A stretch of DNA of 14,745 bases from an uncultured Clostridia bacterium. Lineage in GTDB: Bacteria; Bacillota; Clostridia; UMGS1810. Under the pieces are notes generated by a model that saw nothing but the letters and a program-made list of their open reading frames with translations, did no database searches and was not told where the DNA came from. Location: the NCBI GenBank assembly GCA_905210855.1, contig CAJLYL010000038.1, forward strand, positions 1 to 14,745. The letters run 5' to 3'. Positions within the stretch are counted from its first letter, which is position 1. Every line of letters starts with the position of its first letter. Both the position numbers and the translations under genes were made by a program. Shown here piece by piece: positions 5,454 through 13,182 of this stretch.

Positions 5454-6536
5454 TTAATTTCCGCTCAGCTTATTCTTCCCCCACCCATAGATTTTGAGCA
5501 AAATCGGGTGGTGAAACAGCGCATTAAGAGCAAAAAATCTCCTGCGTTTCGCCAGCGCAAAAATCAGCGCCCTCTCGTGCCACGCACACGCCTTGCAGTC
5601 AAAATTCCGTATCGCCGCCGCATACGGCTCTTCGCTCAAAAACTCGTTGAACTCCCGTTTTCTCTGCCAATAGGACTTCGGGTTGCAGCGGTGAAAGGTG
5701 TCGAGCTTGAATTGCCTGTAAATGACGGACGGAATTTTGTATTTGAGCTGTAAATCGCTTAAATCCGCACGACCGCCAAAATGCTCCTGCCACTTCTCGT
5801 CAAAATACTTCAGATACAGCCGCCTCAGCTCCGCCATGTCCGCATTGTAGCGGTTGGTGACCGACGTACCGTTGCGGTGTCTGTAATAATACAAAGTAAA
5901 GGGAAAGTATACCGCCTTTTTGCATTGGCAGAGCACATCCGCAAAAAAGAGCGAATCCTCGCTTATCTTCAAATCCTCAATAAAACGAATGTTGTTCTCA
6001 ATCAGCAGCTCCCTGCGAAAGCTCTTTACCGTGCAGCCCTTGGATACGGTGCGTCCGGCTATGTCGCAGGGCGCTTCGGCAAGACAGGCAACCGCCAGCT
6101 CCTCAATGCGCTGTGCACTGATTTCAACATACTCCGGCGAAAACGAAGCTCCGTCACGCCGGCACTCGCCGTCAAATACCGCAAAATCATATATGATGAC
6201 GTCCGCATCGCCGCAAACCGCGGCGGACTGCACCGCCCCCGGGGCGATGACGTCGTCGCCGTCCACAAAGAGAATCCGCTCGCCGCGCGCAGCATCTATC
6301 ATGATGTTGCGCACCCTGCCTATGCCGCAGTTGTGCGGATTCCTTATGAGCGATATGCGCGGATGCTCCTGCGCATACTCGCGGCAGATTTTTTCACAGC
6401 CGTTTGTCGAGCAGTCGTCAACTATTATCACCTCGCAGCTGTCGTCCGTTGCGTCAATCACGCTGTCCAGACACTCCGTAAGCATGGCGCAGTCTATGTT
6501 GTATACCGCCACACCCACCGTTATTGCAGGTCTCAT
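5454..6536 (-). CDS. GT2-family glycosyltransferase (second of two paralogues)
   Basis: This 360-residue GT-A enzyme has ITVGVAVYNID (4-14), VIIVDDCSTNGCEKICREYA (36-55), RVRNIMIDAARGERILFVDGDD with DGDD at 92-95, and ISEDSLF (191-197) as the likely catalytic acidic region. It is alignable end to end with its neighbour at 4096-5223, including FHRCNPKS (281-288), WHER (319-322) and the terminal LLKIYGWGKNKL, so the two arose by duplication. Sugar donor and acceptor are unknown. I prefer the ATG at 6536, with GAGGTG 9 bases upstream. A TTG start at 6563 would add nine residues and overlap the preceding gene, but has no obvious site. It follows the TagF-like gene after 13 bp, so the two are co-transcribed and probably translationally linked. 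Confidence 0.92.
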   Translation of the reverse strand: MRPAITVGVAVYNIDCAMLTECLDSVIDATDDSCEVIIVDDCSTNGCEKICREYAQEHPRISLIRNPHNCGIGRVRNIMIDAARGERILFVDGDDVIAPGAVQSAAVCGDADVIIYDFAVFDGECRRDGASFSPEYVEISAQRIEELAVACLAEAPCDIAGRTVSKGCTVKSFRRELLIENNIRFIEDLKISEDSLFFADVLCQCKKAVYFPFTLYYYRHRNGTSVTNRYNADMAELRRLYLKYFDEKWQEHFGGRADLSDLQLKYKIPSVIYRQFKLDTFHRCNPKSYWQRKREFNEFLSEEPYAAAIRNFDCKACAWHERALIFALAKRRRFFALNALFHHPILLKIYGWGKNKLSGN

Positions 6537-6549
6537 GCTCCTGTCCACC

Positions 6550-7752
6550 TCACCGTTCTTCAATAAGTTCTTTTATTGCCTCATAGGTTTTCTCGCAGTT
6601 CGGTTTTTCCCTGCGGCCGCCAAGTGCGAAAAATCGCCGCGCCCTCTCGCTGTATTCTGTCAACATTTGCGCGCCGCCGCGCACACATTTGTCCGCAAAT
6701 TCAATGAGCCGCTCCCCGTCGTCAAACACAGCGCCGAAACCGTCGCGCCGATAGTCGAAATATCCGCGGCGGTACTGCGCGGCAAAAAAATCCGCCTCGT
6801 CAAAGCAGTAGTACGCCGCAGGCTTTTGCATATACGCAAAGTCAAAAAGTACGCTGGAATAGTCCGTGATGAGAAACGCCGACTCCATGAGCAGCTCCTG
6901 CACATCGTATTGCCCGAAAGCGGCTGTCCTTATGCGCGGATTGTCCGAGCGGAACAGGTGCAAAAATCTTTGCAGCTCATAGTGCGGATAGAACACGAGT
7001 TCATAGCCGTTCTCCTCCAGAAGCCGCGACATCCTTTCGCTGTTTATCAGCTCGCTGTACGCCCTGTAATATTCGCTGCGCATAAACTCGCCGTCCGTGA
7101 GATTCCGCAGATATATGCGCCACGTAGGCATTACAAGAATCTGCTTTTTCACCGCATGAGGGGTCAGCAGACGGTCGTATCTGCATAGCCCGATTCTCCT
7201 CACAACGCCGCGCGGATGACCGAAATTGTCTTTGACAAATTCATACTCCGGCTGCGCCGTGCACACAAACAAATCAAGGCGCGTCCGCGGATAATGCAGC
7301 TCCGTCGGGTCGGTCTCTATGACGCCGTGCTGCAAGAATACCTTCTTTGTCCGCACAAGACGAAGTTTGGTGTCCATCACGGCGAATCTGTAAGTATCGG
7401 GCGCATAACCCATGACGTGGGTGCTTATGCACACCCGTGCGCAGGCAAAGGATAGCACATGGCACAGCGACCCCGGTTTTACGGTTCGCCCGATTTTGCT
7501 TACTTTTTCATAATCGGGCGACGCGCCGGCTATTATGTACGCCGCGTTTATCTCGGGGTGATTTTTGCGCAGATATGCAAAAAAATGATATCCGTTGTCG
7601 CGCGCGTCCGTCTTGCGCTCGCAGATCAGCCATAGCGCACGGTATTTTGGCAAAAGCCGCAGCAAGGGCGCGCACATGAGCGCGCAGAGATACGCCGCGG
7701 CGTATCTGCCGCAGATGAAAAATTCCCTTGCCTTGCGCATTATCCTGTTCAT
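6550..7752 (-). CDS. CDP-glycerol:polyol-phosphate glycerophosphotransferase family protein (TagF/TagB-like)
   Basis: The 400-residue protein belongs to the family that transfers glycerol- or ribitol-phosphate from a CDP-polyol to a lipid-linked acceptor in teichoic acid synthesis, or modifies capsular glycans with it. Visible motifs are VFLQHGVIETDP (138-149, with H142), VMPTWRIYLR (207-216), ELVFYPHYELQR (251-262, with H257) and SAFLITDYSSVLFDFAYMQKP (291-311), followed by YYCFD. These correspond to the histidines and the nucleotide-binding TDYSS loop of the GT-B fold. The N-terminal hydrophobic helix, about residues 17-34, likely attaches it to the membrane. The ATG lies 4 bp after the dehydrogenase stop, with GGAGG inside that gene's last codons. 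Length fits TagB-like single-domain members rather than long TagF. Glycerol versus ribitol, priming versus polymerising, cannot be told apart here. Confidence 0.9.
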   Translation of the reverse strand: MNRIMRKAREFFICGRYAAAYLCALMCAPLLRLLPKYRALWLICERKTDARDNGYHFFAYLRKNHPEINAAYIIAGASPDYEKVSKIGRTVKPGSLCHVLSFACARVCISTHVMGYAPDTYRFAVMDTKLRLVRTKKVFLQHGVIETDPTELHYPRTRLDLFVCTAQPEYEFVKDNFGHPRGVVRRIGLCRYDRLLTPHAVKKQILVMPTWRIYLRNLTDGEFMRSEYYRAYSELINSERMSRLLEENGYELVFYPHYELQRFLHLFRSDNPRIRTAAFGQYDVQELLMESAFLITDYSSVLFDFAYMQKPAAYYCFDEADFFAAQYRRGYFDYRRDGFGAVFDDGERLIEFADKCVRGGAQMLTEYSERARRFFALGGRREKPNCEKTYEAIKELIEER

Positions 7753-7756
7753 CGCC

Positions 7757-9064
7757 TCATAACCTCCATACACGGAAACCGCGCTTCTCAAGCTCGCCGC
7801 GGTCAAAAATGCTCTTGACATCTATCATGACCTTGCTGCCGTCGCCGCAGAGGGCAGCTGCACCGTCCGCCGTCAGCGATCTGTATTCATCGTGAGCCAC
7901 GGCGGCTATGATGCAGTCCGCGCCGCTCACCTCATTTATATCCGTCAGCCGTATGCCGTACTCGCGCTCCGTCTCCGCCGCGTCCGCAGCAGGGTCGCAG
8001 ACAATCGGCACTATGCCCCAGCCGCCAAGCGCAGCCGCAATGTCCGCCGCGCGGCTGTTGCGCGTGTCGGGGCAGTTCTCCTTAAACGTGACACCGAGTA
8101 TGACCACCTTTGACGCGCAGGGCGATATGCCGCAGAGAATCATCTCGCGGATTGCCGCCTCGGCAATGAATTTGCTCATGCCGTCGTTGACGAGCCTGCC
8201 TGCCGATATGATGCGCGAGTGATAGCCGAGCCGCTCGGCACGGTAGGTGAAATAATACGGGTCAACGCCTATGCAGTGACCGCCCACCAGACCGGGGCGG
8301 AAACCGAGGGAATTCCATTTGGTGTTCATTCCGTCAACCACCTCGGCGGTGTCTATGCCCAGACGGTCAAAAATCATTGCAAGCTCGTTCATAAAGGCAA
8401 TGTTTATGTCGCGCTGAGAGTTCTCGGCAAGCTTAACCGCCTCGGCTGTCTTGATTGACGACACGGGATAAACGCCTGCGGATATCACCGCGCCGTAAAT
8501 CTTCTTTATGTCTTCAAGCGCCTCGCCGTCGGACGCAGACACTATTTTTACGATCTTGTCAATGGTGTGCACCCTGTCGCCGGGATTTATGCGCTCCGGC
8601 GAATAACCCACCCTGAAATCCACGCCGCATCTAAGCCCCGACTCCGCCTCGAGAATCGGCACGCATATGTCCTCCGTCACGCCCGGGTAGACCGTGGATT
8701 CAAACACGACGATTGCTCCGCGCCCGAGTGCGCGCCCCGCAATGCGGCTTGCGCTCTCCACGGGATTGAGGTTCGGCGTGTGGTCGCCGTTGACCGGGGT
8801 GGGCACGGCAACTATAAAGAATTTGGCGCATTTGAGGTCGTCCTCGCAGTCGGTGAACTGCACAGGGGTGTTTTTTATCTCCTCATTGCCCACCTCGCCC
8901 GTGGGGTCAATGCCGATTTTGTAGGTGTTGATTTTATCGGAATTTATGTCAAAACCGATTACGGAGAATTTTTTTGCCAGTGCAACCGCAAGGGGTATGC
9001 CGACGTAGCCGAGACCTATTACGGCGATTTTTTCCGTTTTGTTTTTTATGTCGTTGTATAACAT
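7757..9064 (-). CDS. UDP-N-acetylhexosamine/UDP-hexose 6-dehydrogenase (TviB/WbpO type)
   Basis: This 435-residue cytosolic enzyme oxidises C6 of a UDP-sugar to a carboxylate with two NAD+, supplying a uronic or amino-uronic acid precursor. The N-terminal Rossmann motif GLGYVG is at 17-22. VPTPVN (87-92), FESTVYPGVTE (121-131), YSPERINPGD (154-163), EAVKLAENSQRDINIAFMNE (208-227, with K211) and GLVGGHCIGVDPYY (258-271, with catalytic C264) follow, then FKENCPDTRNS in the C-terminal domain. The pattern ENSQRDINIAFMNELA with FRPGLVGGHCIGVDPYY resembles Vi-antigen TviB and WbpO (UDP-GlcNAc/GalNAc) more than UDP-glucose dehydrogenases, so an N-acetylated substrate is my preference. The start at 9064 is set by GGAGG 7 bases upstream; a longer frame to 9172 would overlap the previous gene. 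The stop is 4 bp before the next start. Confidence 0.94.
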   Translation of the reverse strand: MLYNDIKNKTEKIAVIGLGYVGIPLAVALAKKFSVIGFDINSDKINTYKIGIDPTGEVGNEEIKNTPVQFTDCEDDLKCAKFFIVAVPTPVNGDHTPNLNPVESASRIAGRALGRGAIVVFESTVYPGVTEDICVPILEAESGLRCGVDFRVGYSPERINPGDRVHTIDKIVKIVSASDGEALEDIKKIYGAVISAGVYPVSSIKTAEAVKLAENSQRDINIAFMNELAMIFDRLGIDTAEVVDGMNTKWNSLGFRPGLVGGHCIGVDPYYFTYRAERLGYHSRIISAGRLVNDGMSKFIAEAAIREMILCGISPCASKVVILGVTFKENCPDTRNSRAADIAAALGGWGIVPIVCDPAADAAETEREYGIRLTDINEVSGADCIIAAVAHDEYRSLTADGAAALCGDGSKVMIDVKSIFDRGELEKRGFRVWRL

Positions 9065-9100
9065 GGTTTGTCCTCCGAAATTTTTTTGTTGGTTGTGCAG

Positions 9101-9122
9101 GGGGCGATGCCCACATCGACCC
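9101..9122. repeat. Short GC-rich hairpin between GT4 and dehydrogenase genes
   Basis: GGGGCGATG (9101-9109) pairs with CATCGACCC (9114-9122), 8 of 9 positions, around a CCCA loop. It lies in the 85-bp spacer between the GT4 stop and the dehydrogenase ribosome-binding site. It lacks a T-run on the minus strand, so it is more likely an RNA-stability element or a short dispersed repeat than a terminator. Confidence 0.45.
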
Positions 9123-9149
9123 GAGCAAACTAACGTTTCGCTCAAATTG

Positions 9150-10307
9150 TCAATTCCCCACCAGCATTTCAAATTCTCTCACCGCAGCCGAGTTGTCAAG
9201 CGCCCTCTCGGGAAGCCTTTTGCGCTCAAAATCCGTCAGCACCTTCCTTAGACTTGATTCTATGTCCGCGTCATTGTTGCGGCAAACAACGCCCAACCCC
9301 CTGTCCGCTATCATCTCGCGCGCAGAGACCGTGTCCGTGGTGAACACCGGCACACCGAAAAATTCCGCCTCGCCGAAAACCATCGGCGCAGCCTCGTTGT
9401 ATGACGGCACAATCACCATGTCGCTGCTGCGAAAATACGGATACGGGTTGATAAGACTGCCGAGCAGAATTACATTTTCGCTCAATCCCCACTCAGAGAT
9501 GAGCCGCTCCGCCGCACTCCTGTCCGCACCGTCGCCGGCTATGCGCCATATAAACGTAAATCCGTCCTTCTTCATTCTGCCCAGAATGGGTATCATGCGC
9601 AATATTCCCTTTTCGCTGTGCAGCCGCGCCGCCGTAAAGAGGTTTGCCGCGCCCTCGGTGAAATCCGCCGCGTATTCGCAGCCCATGCGCTCCATGACGG
9701 CGTAATCAAAGCAGTTATGCACAGTGTACACCCTGCCGTCAAGCCTCGGCACCGCCGAAATCAGCCGCTCTCCAACCGAGCGCGACACCGCCGCTATGCG
9801 GTCAAAGCGCAGGAGAGTTTTCCTGTTGTGTGCCGTGTTGCCGCCGTAATTGGCAAAATCGCAGTGGATAAAGCAGATTTTTAAATCAGCCTGCACCGAG
9901 TTAAGCACATATTCGGCACAGCCGCCGTAGAATATCCGCGGTTCGCTGCTCTGCATAAATGATATCGCCGCGTCATAGCTGCCGCCGAGCCGCGTCATGG
10001 CGGTTATTGCGCCGAAAGCCGCACCCGCGCCGAAAATGCGCGTTACAACAGTCCAGAATACACGCGCCGCAAGGTGCTTTGCGCCGCGGCTTTTTGCCTC
10101 GGCATAGGTCATGCCCATTACCTCGCACAGGAAGCCGCCGCTTATCACATTCACGCCGCGCGGCACGGCGGTTTTGAGTTCGCCGGCGTTGTTGAACAGC
10201 AGCAGATCGATTTCGTATTTGCCCGATATCTCGTTAAGCAGATTCACAAGAGATTTTTGTATACCGCCGATGTGCAGATTGTTGTTTACAACAAGGATTT
10301 TTTTCAT
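9150..10307 (-). CDS. GT4-family glycosyltransferase
   Basis: This 385-residue GT-B retaining glycosyltransferase is predicted to add a sugar to the lipid-linked glycan at the inner face of the membrane. MKKILVVNNNLHIGGIQKSL (1-20) is the acceptor-domain start with the typical GG loop. The C-terminal domain opens with NLFTAARLHSEKG (222-234), whose R228 and K233 are the usual phosphate-binding pair, followed by WRIAGDG (254-260), VILLGSL (279-285) and EAAPMVFGE (305-313), the E-x7-E motif of GT4. Donor specificity is unknown. No longer start is available, but the ribosome-binding site is weak (GAAAGCG), unlike its neighbours. It follows a 363-bp block of repeats and precedes the dehydrogenase by 85 bp. 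Confidence 0.93.
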   Translation of the reverse strand: MKKILVVNNNLHIGGIQKSLVNLLNEISGKYEIDLLLFNNAGELKTAVPRGVNVISGGFLCEVMGMTYAEAKSRGAKHLAARVFWTVVTRIFGAGAAFGAITAMTRLGGSYDAAISFMQSSEPRIFYGGCAEYVLNSVQADLKICFIHCDFANYGGNTAHNRKTLLRFDRIAAVSRSVGERLISAVPRLDGRVYTVHNCFDYAVMERMGCEYAADFTEGAANLFTAARLHSEKGILRMIPILGRMKKDGFTFIWRIAGDGADRSAAERLISEWGLSENVILLGSLINPYPYFRSSDMVIVPSYNEAAPMVFGEAEFFGVPVFTTDTVSAREMIADRGLGVVCRNNDADIESSLRKVLTDFERKRLPERALDNSAAVREFEMLVGN

Positions 10308-10352
10308 GTTTTTTCGCTTTCATTTTGTTTTTTTGTTGCGTATGAAGATCAG

Positions 10353-10450
10353 AGGCGAGGGGGTGTATATTTTATTTTGAGTGAGCGAGTTCAGCGCCAC
10401 TGCACAGCTGTCCGAGGAGTCCAAGAATAAAAAATACATACACAGACGGC
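10353..10450. repeat. Palindromic element B3 (degenerate right arm, A-type core)
   Basis: GGCGAGGG (10353-10360) leads to an arm at 10362-10383 that begins GGTGTATATTTTATTTTG, identical to element B1. The right arm, around 10422-10443 (CAAGAATAAAAAATACATAC and on), is only partly complementary. The interior reads AGCGAGTTC, AGCGCC, then TGTCCGAGGAG, close to the core of element A2 (AGCGAGATC, AGCGCC, TGTCGAGCAG). This copy is the link showing that A and B elements share a core but differ in their stems. Confidence 0.7.
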
Positions 10451-10464
10451 ACAAGTTCTTTCTT

Positions 10465-10524
10465 ACACCCCCTCAGTCAGGCAGTTTTACACTGACTGAC
10501 AGCTCCCCTTGCACAGGGGAGCCT
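10465..10524. repeat. Two-hairpin dispersed repeat of clostridial type
   Basis: On the minus strand it reads AGGCTCCCCTGTGCAAGGGG, then AGCTGTCAGTCAGTG, then CTGACTGAGGGGGTGT. The first hairpin is GCTCCCCT (10502-10509) with AGGGGAGC (10515-10522); the second is CAGTCAG (10474-10480) with CTGACTG (10492-10498). From memory, similar repeats ending in GACTGAGGGGGT are scattered in intergenic regions of many gut Clostridia. Its first hairpin sequence recurs singly at 5423-5441 and in modified form at 2391-2411. Confidence 0.7.
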
Positions 10525-10538
10525 TTCGCACCGGCACA

Positions 10539-10637
10539 AATTCTGCGCAAAGGCGAGGGACATATGTTATGTGTCAGCGAGATCCATAGCGCCGTCAGGT
10601 CGCGTGTCGAGCAGATACATAACATATGTCACGAGCC
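10539..10637. repeat. Palindromic element A2
   Basis: The arms GACATATGTTATGTGTC (10559-10575) and GATACATAACATATGTC (10614-10630) pair over 17 positions with one G-T mismatch. The left flank AATTCTGCGCAAAGGCGAGGG (10539-10559) matches the flanks of B1 and A3; the right flank is ACGAGCC (10631-10637). Relative to A1, one stem pair has changed from G-C to A-T on both sides, a compensatory change that keeps the stem. Confidence 0.87.
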
Positions 10638-10670
10638 GAGATACGAGATTTCACGCCACCAAGCCGAACC

Positions 10671-11741
10671 CTAATCCCGTATTAAATATGCCCTCATCTT
10701 CTCGGCGAAACGCGCGTTATCCGCCGCATACCGATCCATGTGCCCGTTGCACCTGCGCGAAAACTCATCCGCGTCAAAGGCGCGGTACCAATCGAAAATC
10801 ACATCGCCGCAGTCCGCGTCCGCCATGTTTATGCCCACACCCAAACCGTTTTCGCAAATGTAGCGCCCGATAACCGTCTCGGGGTTGACAATCATCGGCT
10901 TTTTCATTATCAGCGAATCATAATATTTGTTCGCCACGGCACAGTCGTTTACATAGCTGTAAGGATAGTTGTATATCATCATGTCAAATTTGTCCGTGAT
11001 GCCGTATTTGTCATCCTCGCTGTACGCTCCGCATACGTGTATGTTGCCGAAATTGCCTGCATATTCCGCCAGAGCCTCCGTGTCGTCACCGCAGCCGTAG
11101 GTGAAGAATTCGTACCTGCCGTCATCGGCAAAAATGTCGATGAGCGCCTTGTGGTAGCTGAATTCGCGCAGAGTGCCCACATAACCGATGACGAGTTTTT
11201 CGCCGTCCGCCTTTTTGGCGCAGACATCCCTGCCCTTGCCAAGACACTCCCCTCGGAAGTTGTGCACAAGCAGATAGTCTTTGGCTGTAAGCCCCTCGGT
11301 AAACCACGGCGATGACACCGCCGCGGCAGCGGAGTTTTTGATAATCGCGTTGACAAGCGCGCGGTAAGGCGCAATGTATTCGTATGACCTGTCGCGGTAG
11401 TCGAAAACATATCTGCCGCGATAGCTGCCCAGCAGCACGTCGGCAAGGATGACCGCCGTCTGCGTGGTGAGGATAACCAGCTTGTCGTAGCGGTATTTGC
11501 GGATAAGCTTTTTTACAAACCGCCGGTAACCCTCTGCCGGAATCACCTTGCTTGCGGCAGAGGAAAACCGCTTTGCCGCCCTGCCCCCGTACACAAATAC
11601 GTTGTCACCCGCGTAGGTGAGCTGCGCCTCGCGTTTCCAGCCGATGAGATGATATTTTTCGCCGGATTCGGCGAGCATATTCATGTATAGCTGCGCAAAG
11701 GGCGCAAGCTCAAACGAACCGTAAAGAATAATCGCAATCAT
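10671..11741 (-). CDS. GT-B glycosyltransferase, GT4-like
   Basis: This 356-residue protein looks like a two-domain GT-B transferase of a divergent GT4-like group. MIAIILYGSFELAPFAQLYM (1-20) opens the first Rossmann domain, and VVSSPWF-like AAVSSPWFTEGL (140-151) is its usual end. The second domain starts with KLVIGYVGTLREFS (182-195) and includes FFTYGCGDD (212-220), IHVCGAYSEDD (234-244), FDMMIYNYP (252-260) and NKYYDSLIMKKPMIV (271-285), which stands where nucleotide-sugar-binding N-K-x-x-E motifs are found. A classical E-x7-E is not evident, so the donor site is unusual. It follows the Wzz-like gene by 12 bp with AGAGGAAAC as its ribosome-binding site, which confirms the ATG at 11741. 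It acts at the membrane on the same lipid-linked glycan; substrate unknown. Confidence 0.85.
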   Translation of the reverse strand: MIAIILYGSFELAPFAQLYMNMLAESGEKYHLIGWKREAQLTYAGDNVFVYGGRAAKRFSSAASKVIPAEGYRRFVKKLIRKYRYDKLVILTTQTAVILADVLLGSYRGRYVFDYRDRSYEYIAPYRALVNAIIKNSAAAAVSSPWFTEGLTAKDYLLVHNFRGECLGKGRDVCAKKADGEKLVIGYVGTLREFSYHKALIDIFADDGRYEFFTYGCGDDTEALAEYAGNFGNIHVCGAYSEDDKYGITDKFDMMIYNYPYSYVNDCAVANKYYDSLIMKKPMIVNPETVIGRYICENGLGVGINMADADCGDVIFDWYRAFDADEFSRRCNGHMDRYAADNARFAEKMRAYLIRD

Positions 11742-11753
11742 GGTGTTTCCTCT

Positions 11754-13178
11754 CTATTCGTCAATGTTCTCGTCCGATATGTCGGGGATAATCGGCGCGC
11801 CCTTCACCGCCTCTTTGTCAGCCTCTTTCTTGCTGTAAGCGGCGTAGCGCTTCATTATCTCTATGACAAGCGCTAAAATGCACGATAGCATAAAGCCGAG
11901 CACCACGGCAATCATGGCGTAAAAAGAACCGTATACATTCTCATAATGCCTTATGCCCGTCAGACACTCTATGTGCTTTGACGGAATGTAGGAGTTGTAG
12001 TCATCTATCAGCATAAAAGCCTTTGCGTACAAATCCCCGAGGCTGTCGAGAGTGTTTTGAATCTCCGCCTTTACGTAAGCCTCGGACTGCGCATAGTCGC
12101 CGCCTGCCGCCGGAGTGGAAAATATGTTTATTATGTGCGCGCAGTATTTTGCGTCAATGTTGTTGTCGTTTGCCGCCACACTGTCCGTCACGTGGTTTTT
12201 GATTAGCGTGTCGTATGTGGTCTGCTCCGAGATGGCTGCGTTGTTGTTGTGGTCTATGTCCTCAATAATTTTCACATTGTCCTCGCCTTGATTTATGTTT
12301 GAGTTGTAGGAGTTGGGCACATCCACATTCGCCTGCACATAGGCGTTCATCCTGTCCTTGGCAAGCTGCGCCTTTTCGCCGTTGTTCTTAGCGCTGAGCA
12401 GGGCGGCCTCCATCCTCTCGGTGTACTTGTTGATAAGCAAATCCTTGTCCGCAGACAGCCTCTCGTCCATAATCCGCGAAAAAATCCTCGGCAGATTGAA
12501 TTCGGACAGATATTCAAACTCTTTGATAAGATCCTTAAAAGTGATGCCGGCAGACGGCGAGCGGTAGTCGTCCTCGCCCACATAGCCTTGGAGCACACTC
12601 ATGGCGCTGTCTATGTTGTTTTGCAGAATCTCCGCCTGCTCAATGTAGTCATAGCCGCTTTGGTTCAGGTTGTAGTCAATCTCGCTGACGGTAGCCTGGT
12701 AAAGATATTTTTCGTTGTAATACTTAAAATAGTTTGTGATGAGCCTGTCAAGCGTGTCGCGCGTTTCGTGGTACGACGAGTTTCCGTGATACCTTATTCT
12801 GAAAGTGTTCGCGTGGTATTCGTATTCCTCACCCAGCTTCTCCTTTGCCTCCTGTATGCTCTTTTCGCTGTCGGGCACAATGGGTATAATCTTTATGTTG
12901 GCTTTGATGCCGTCGTCGGTTATGTTAAACGGCAGCTCCTTGTTGGCGTTGGAGATGACCTTGGGCGAAACAATCTCGCTCGGATCAAACTTGCTGCCGT
13001 CGAGCGCATAGCCGCTCGATATGCAGCCGTCCTTGTAGGCAATCACCACCTCGGCAGAATAGTTCTGCATCTTTGCCACGGCGAATTTTGAAAGCACAAA
13101 CGAGGCAATGACCGTGAGCGCAATCATGATTTTGTGCCTGTACAGATACACAAACAAATCCCATATCGTAAGTCTCAT
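11754..13178 (-). CDS. Wzz-like chain-length/polysaccharide co-polymerase membrane protein (second of pair)
   Basis: The 474-residue protein has the Wzz layout: a short cytoplasmic N-terminus, a membrane segment at about 16-35, a large extracytoplasmic region with helical stretches (about 160-395), a second membrane segment at about 418-440 and a charged cytoplasmic tail. Such proteins control glycan length or the polymerase/exporter. Just after the first membrane segment it has YALDGSKFDPSEIVSPKVI (57-75), matching the segment NPDGSRFNISEMATDDII of the neighbouring gene, so the two are distant paralogues. No Walker motif or tyrosine-rich tail is present, so it has no fused BY-kinase. The ATG lies 4 bp after the preceding stop, with GGGGAGGAG in that gene's last codons. 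Confidence 0.85.
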   Translation of the reverse strand: MRLTIWDLFVYLYRHKIMIALTVIASFVLSKFAVAKMQNYSAEVVIAYKDGCISSGYALDGSKFDPSEIVSPKVISNANKELPFNITDDGIKANIKIIPIVPDSEKSIQEAKEKLGEEYEYHANTFRIRYHGNSSYHETRDTLDRLITNYFKYYNEKYLYQATVSEIDYNLNQSGYDYIEQAEILQNNIDSAMSVLQGYVGEDDYRSPSAGITFKDLIKEFEYLSEFNLPRIFSRIMDERLSADKDLLINKYTERMEAALLSAKNNGEKAQLAKDRMNAYVQANVDVPNSYNSNINQGEDNVKIIEDIDHNNNAAISEQTTYDTLIKNHVTDSVAANDNNIDAKYCAHIINIFSTPAAGGDYAQSEAYVKAEIQNTLDSLGDLYAKAFMLIDDYNSYIPSKHIECLTGIRHYENVYGSFYAMIAVVLGFMLSCILALVIEIMKRYAAYSKKEADKEAVKGAPIIPDISDENIDE

Positions 13179-13182
13179 GTCA

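Larger units (their letters stand above)
10308..10670. other. 363-bp gene-free spacer made of three stacked repeats
   Basis: This stretch between two glycosyltransferase genes contains no credible gene. It is filled by element B3 (10353-10450), a two-hairpin clostridial-type repeat (10465-10524) and element A2 (10539-10637). About 45 bp of AT-rich DNA remain next to the GT4 start and about 33 bp remain next to the stop at 10671. I see no promoter with both boxes on the minus strand, so the GT4 gene probably depends on readthrough. Confidence 0.75.

Noticed and set aside
5920..7188. 422-residue plus-strand frame across the GT2 and TagF-like genes
   Set aside because: It spans two real minus-strand genes with recognisable catalytic motifs, and its own sequence is low-complexity antisense typical of GC-rich DNA.
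9065..9172. N-terminal extension of the dehydrogenase to 9172
   Set aside because: It would overlap the GT4 gene end and precedes the normal Rossmann start; the GGAGG site supports 9064.
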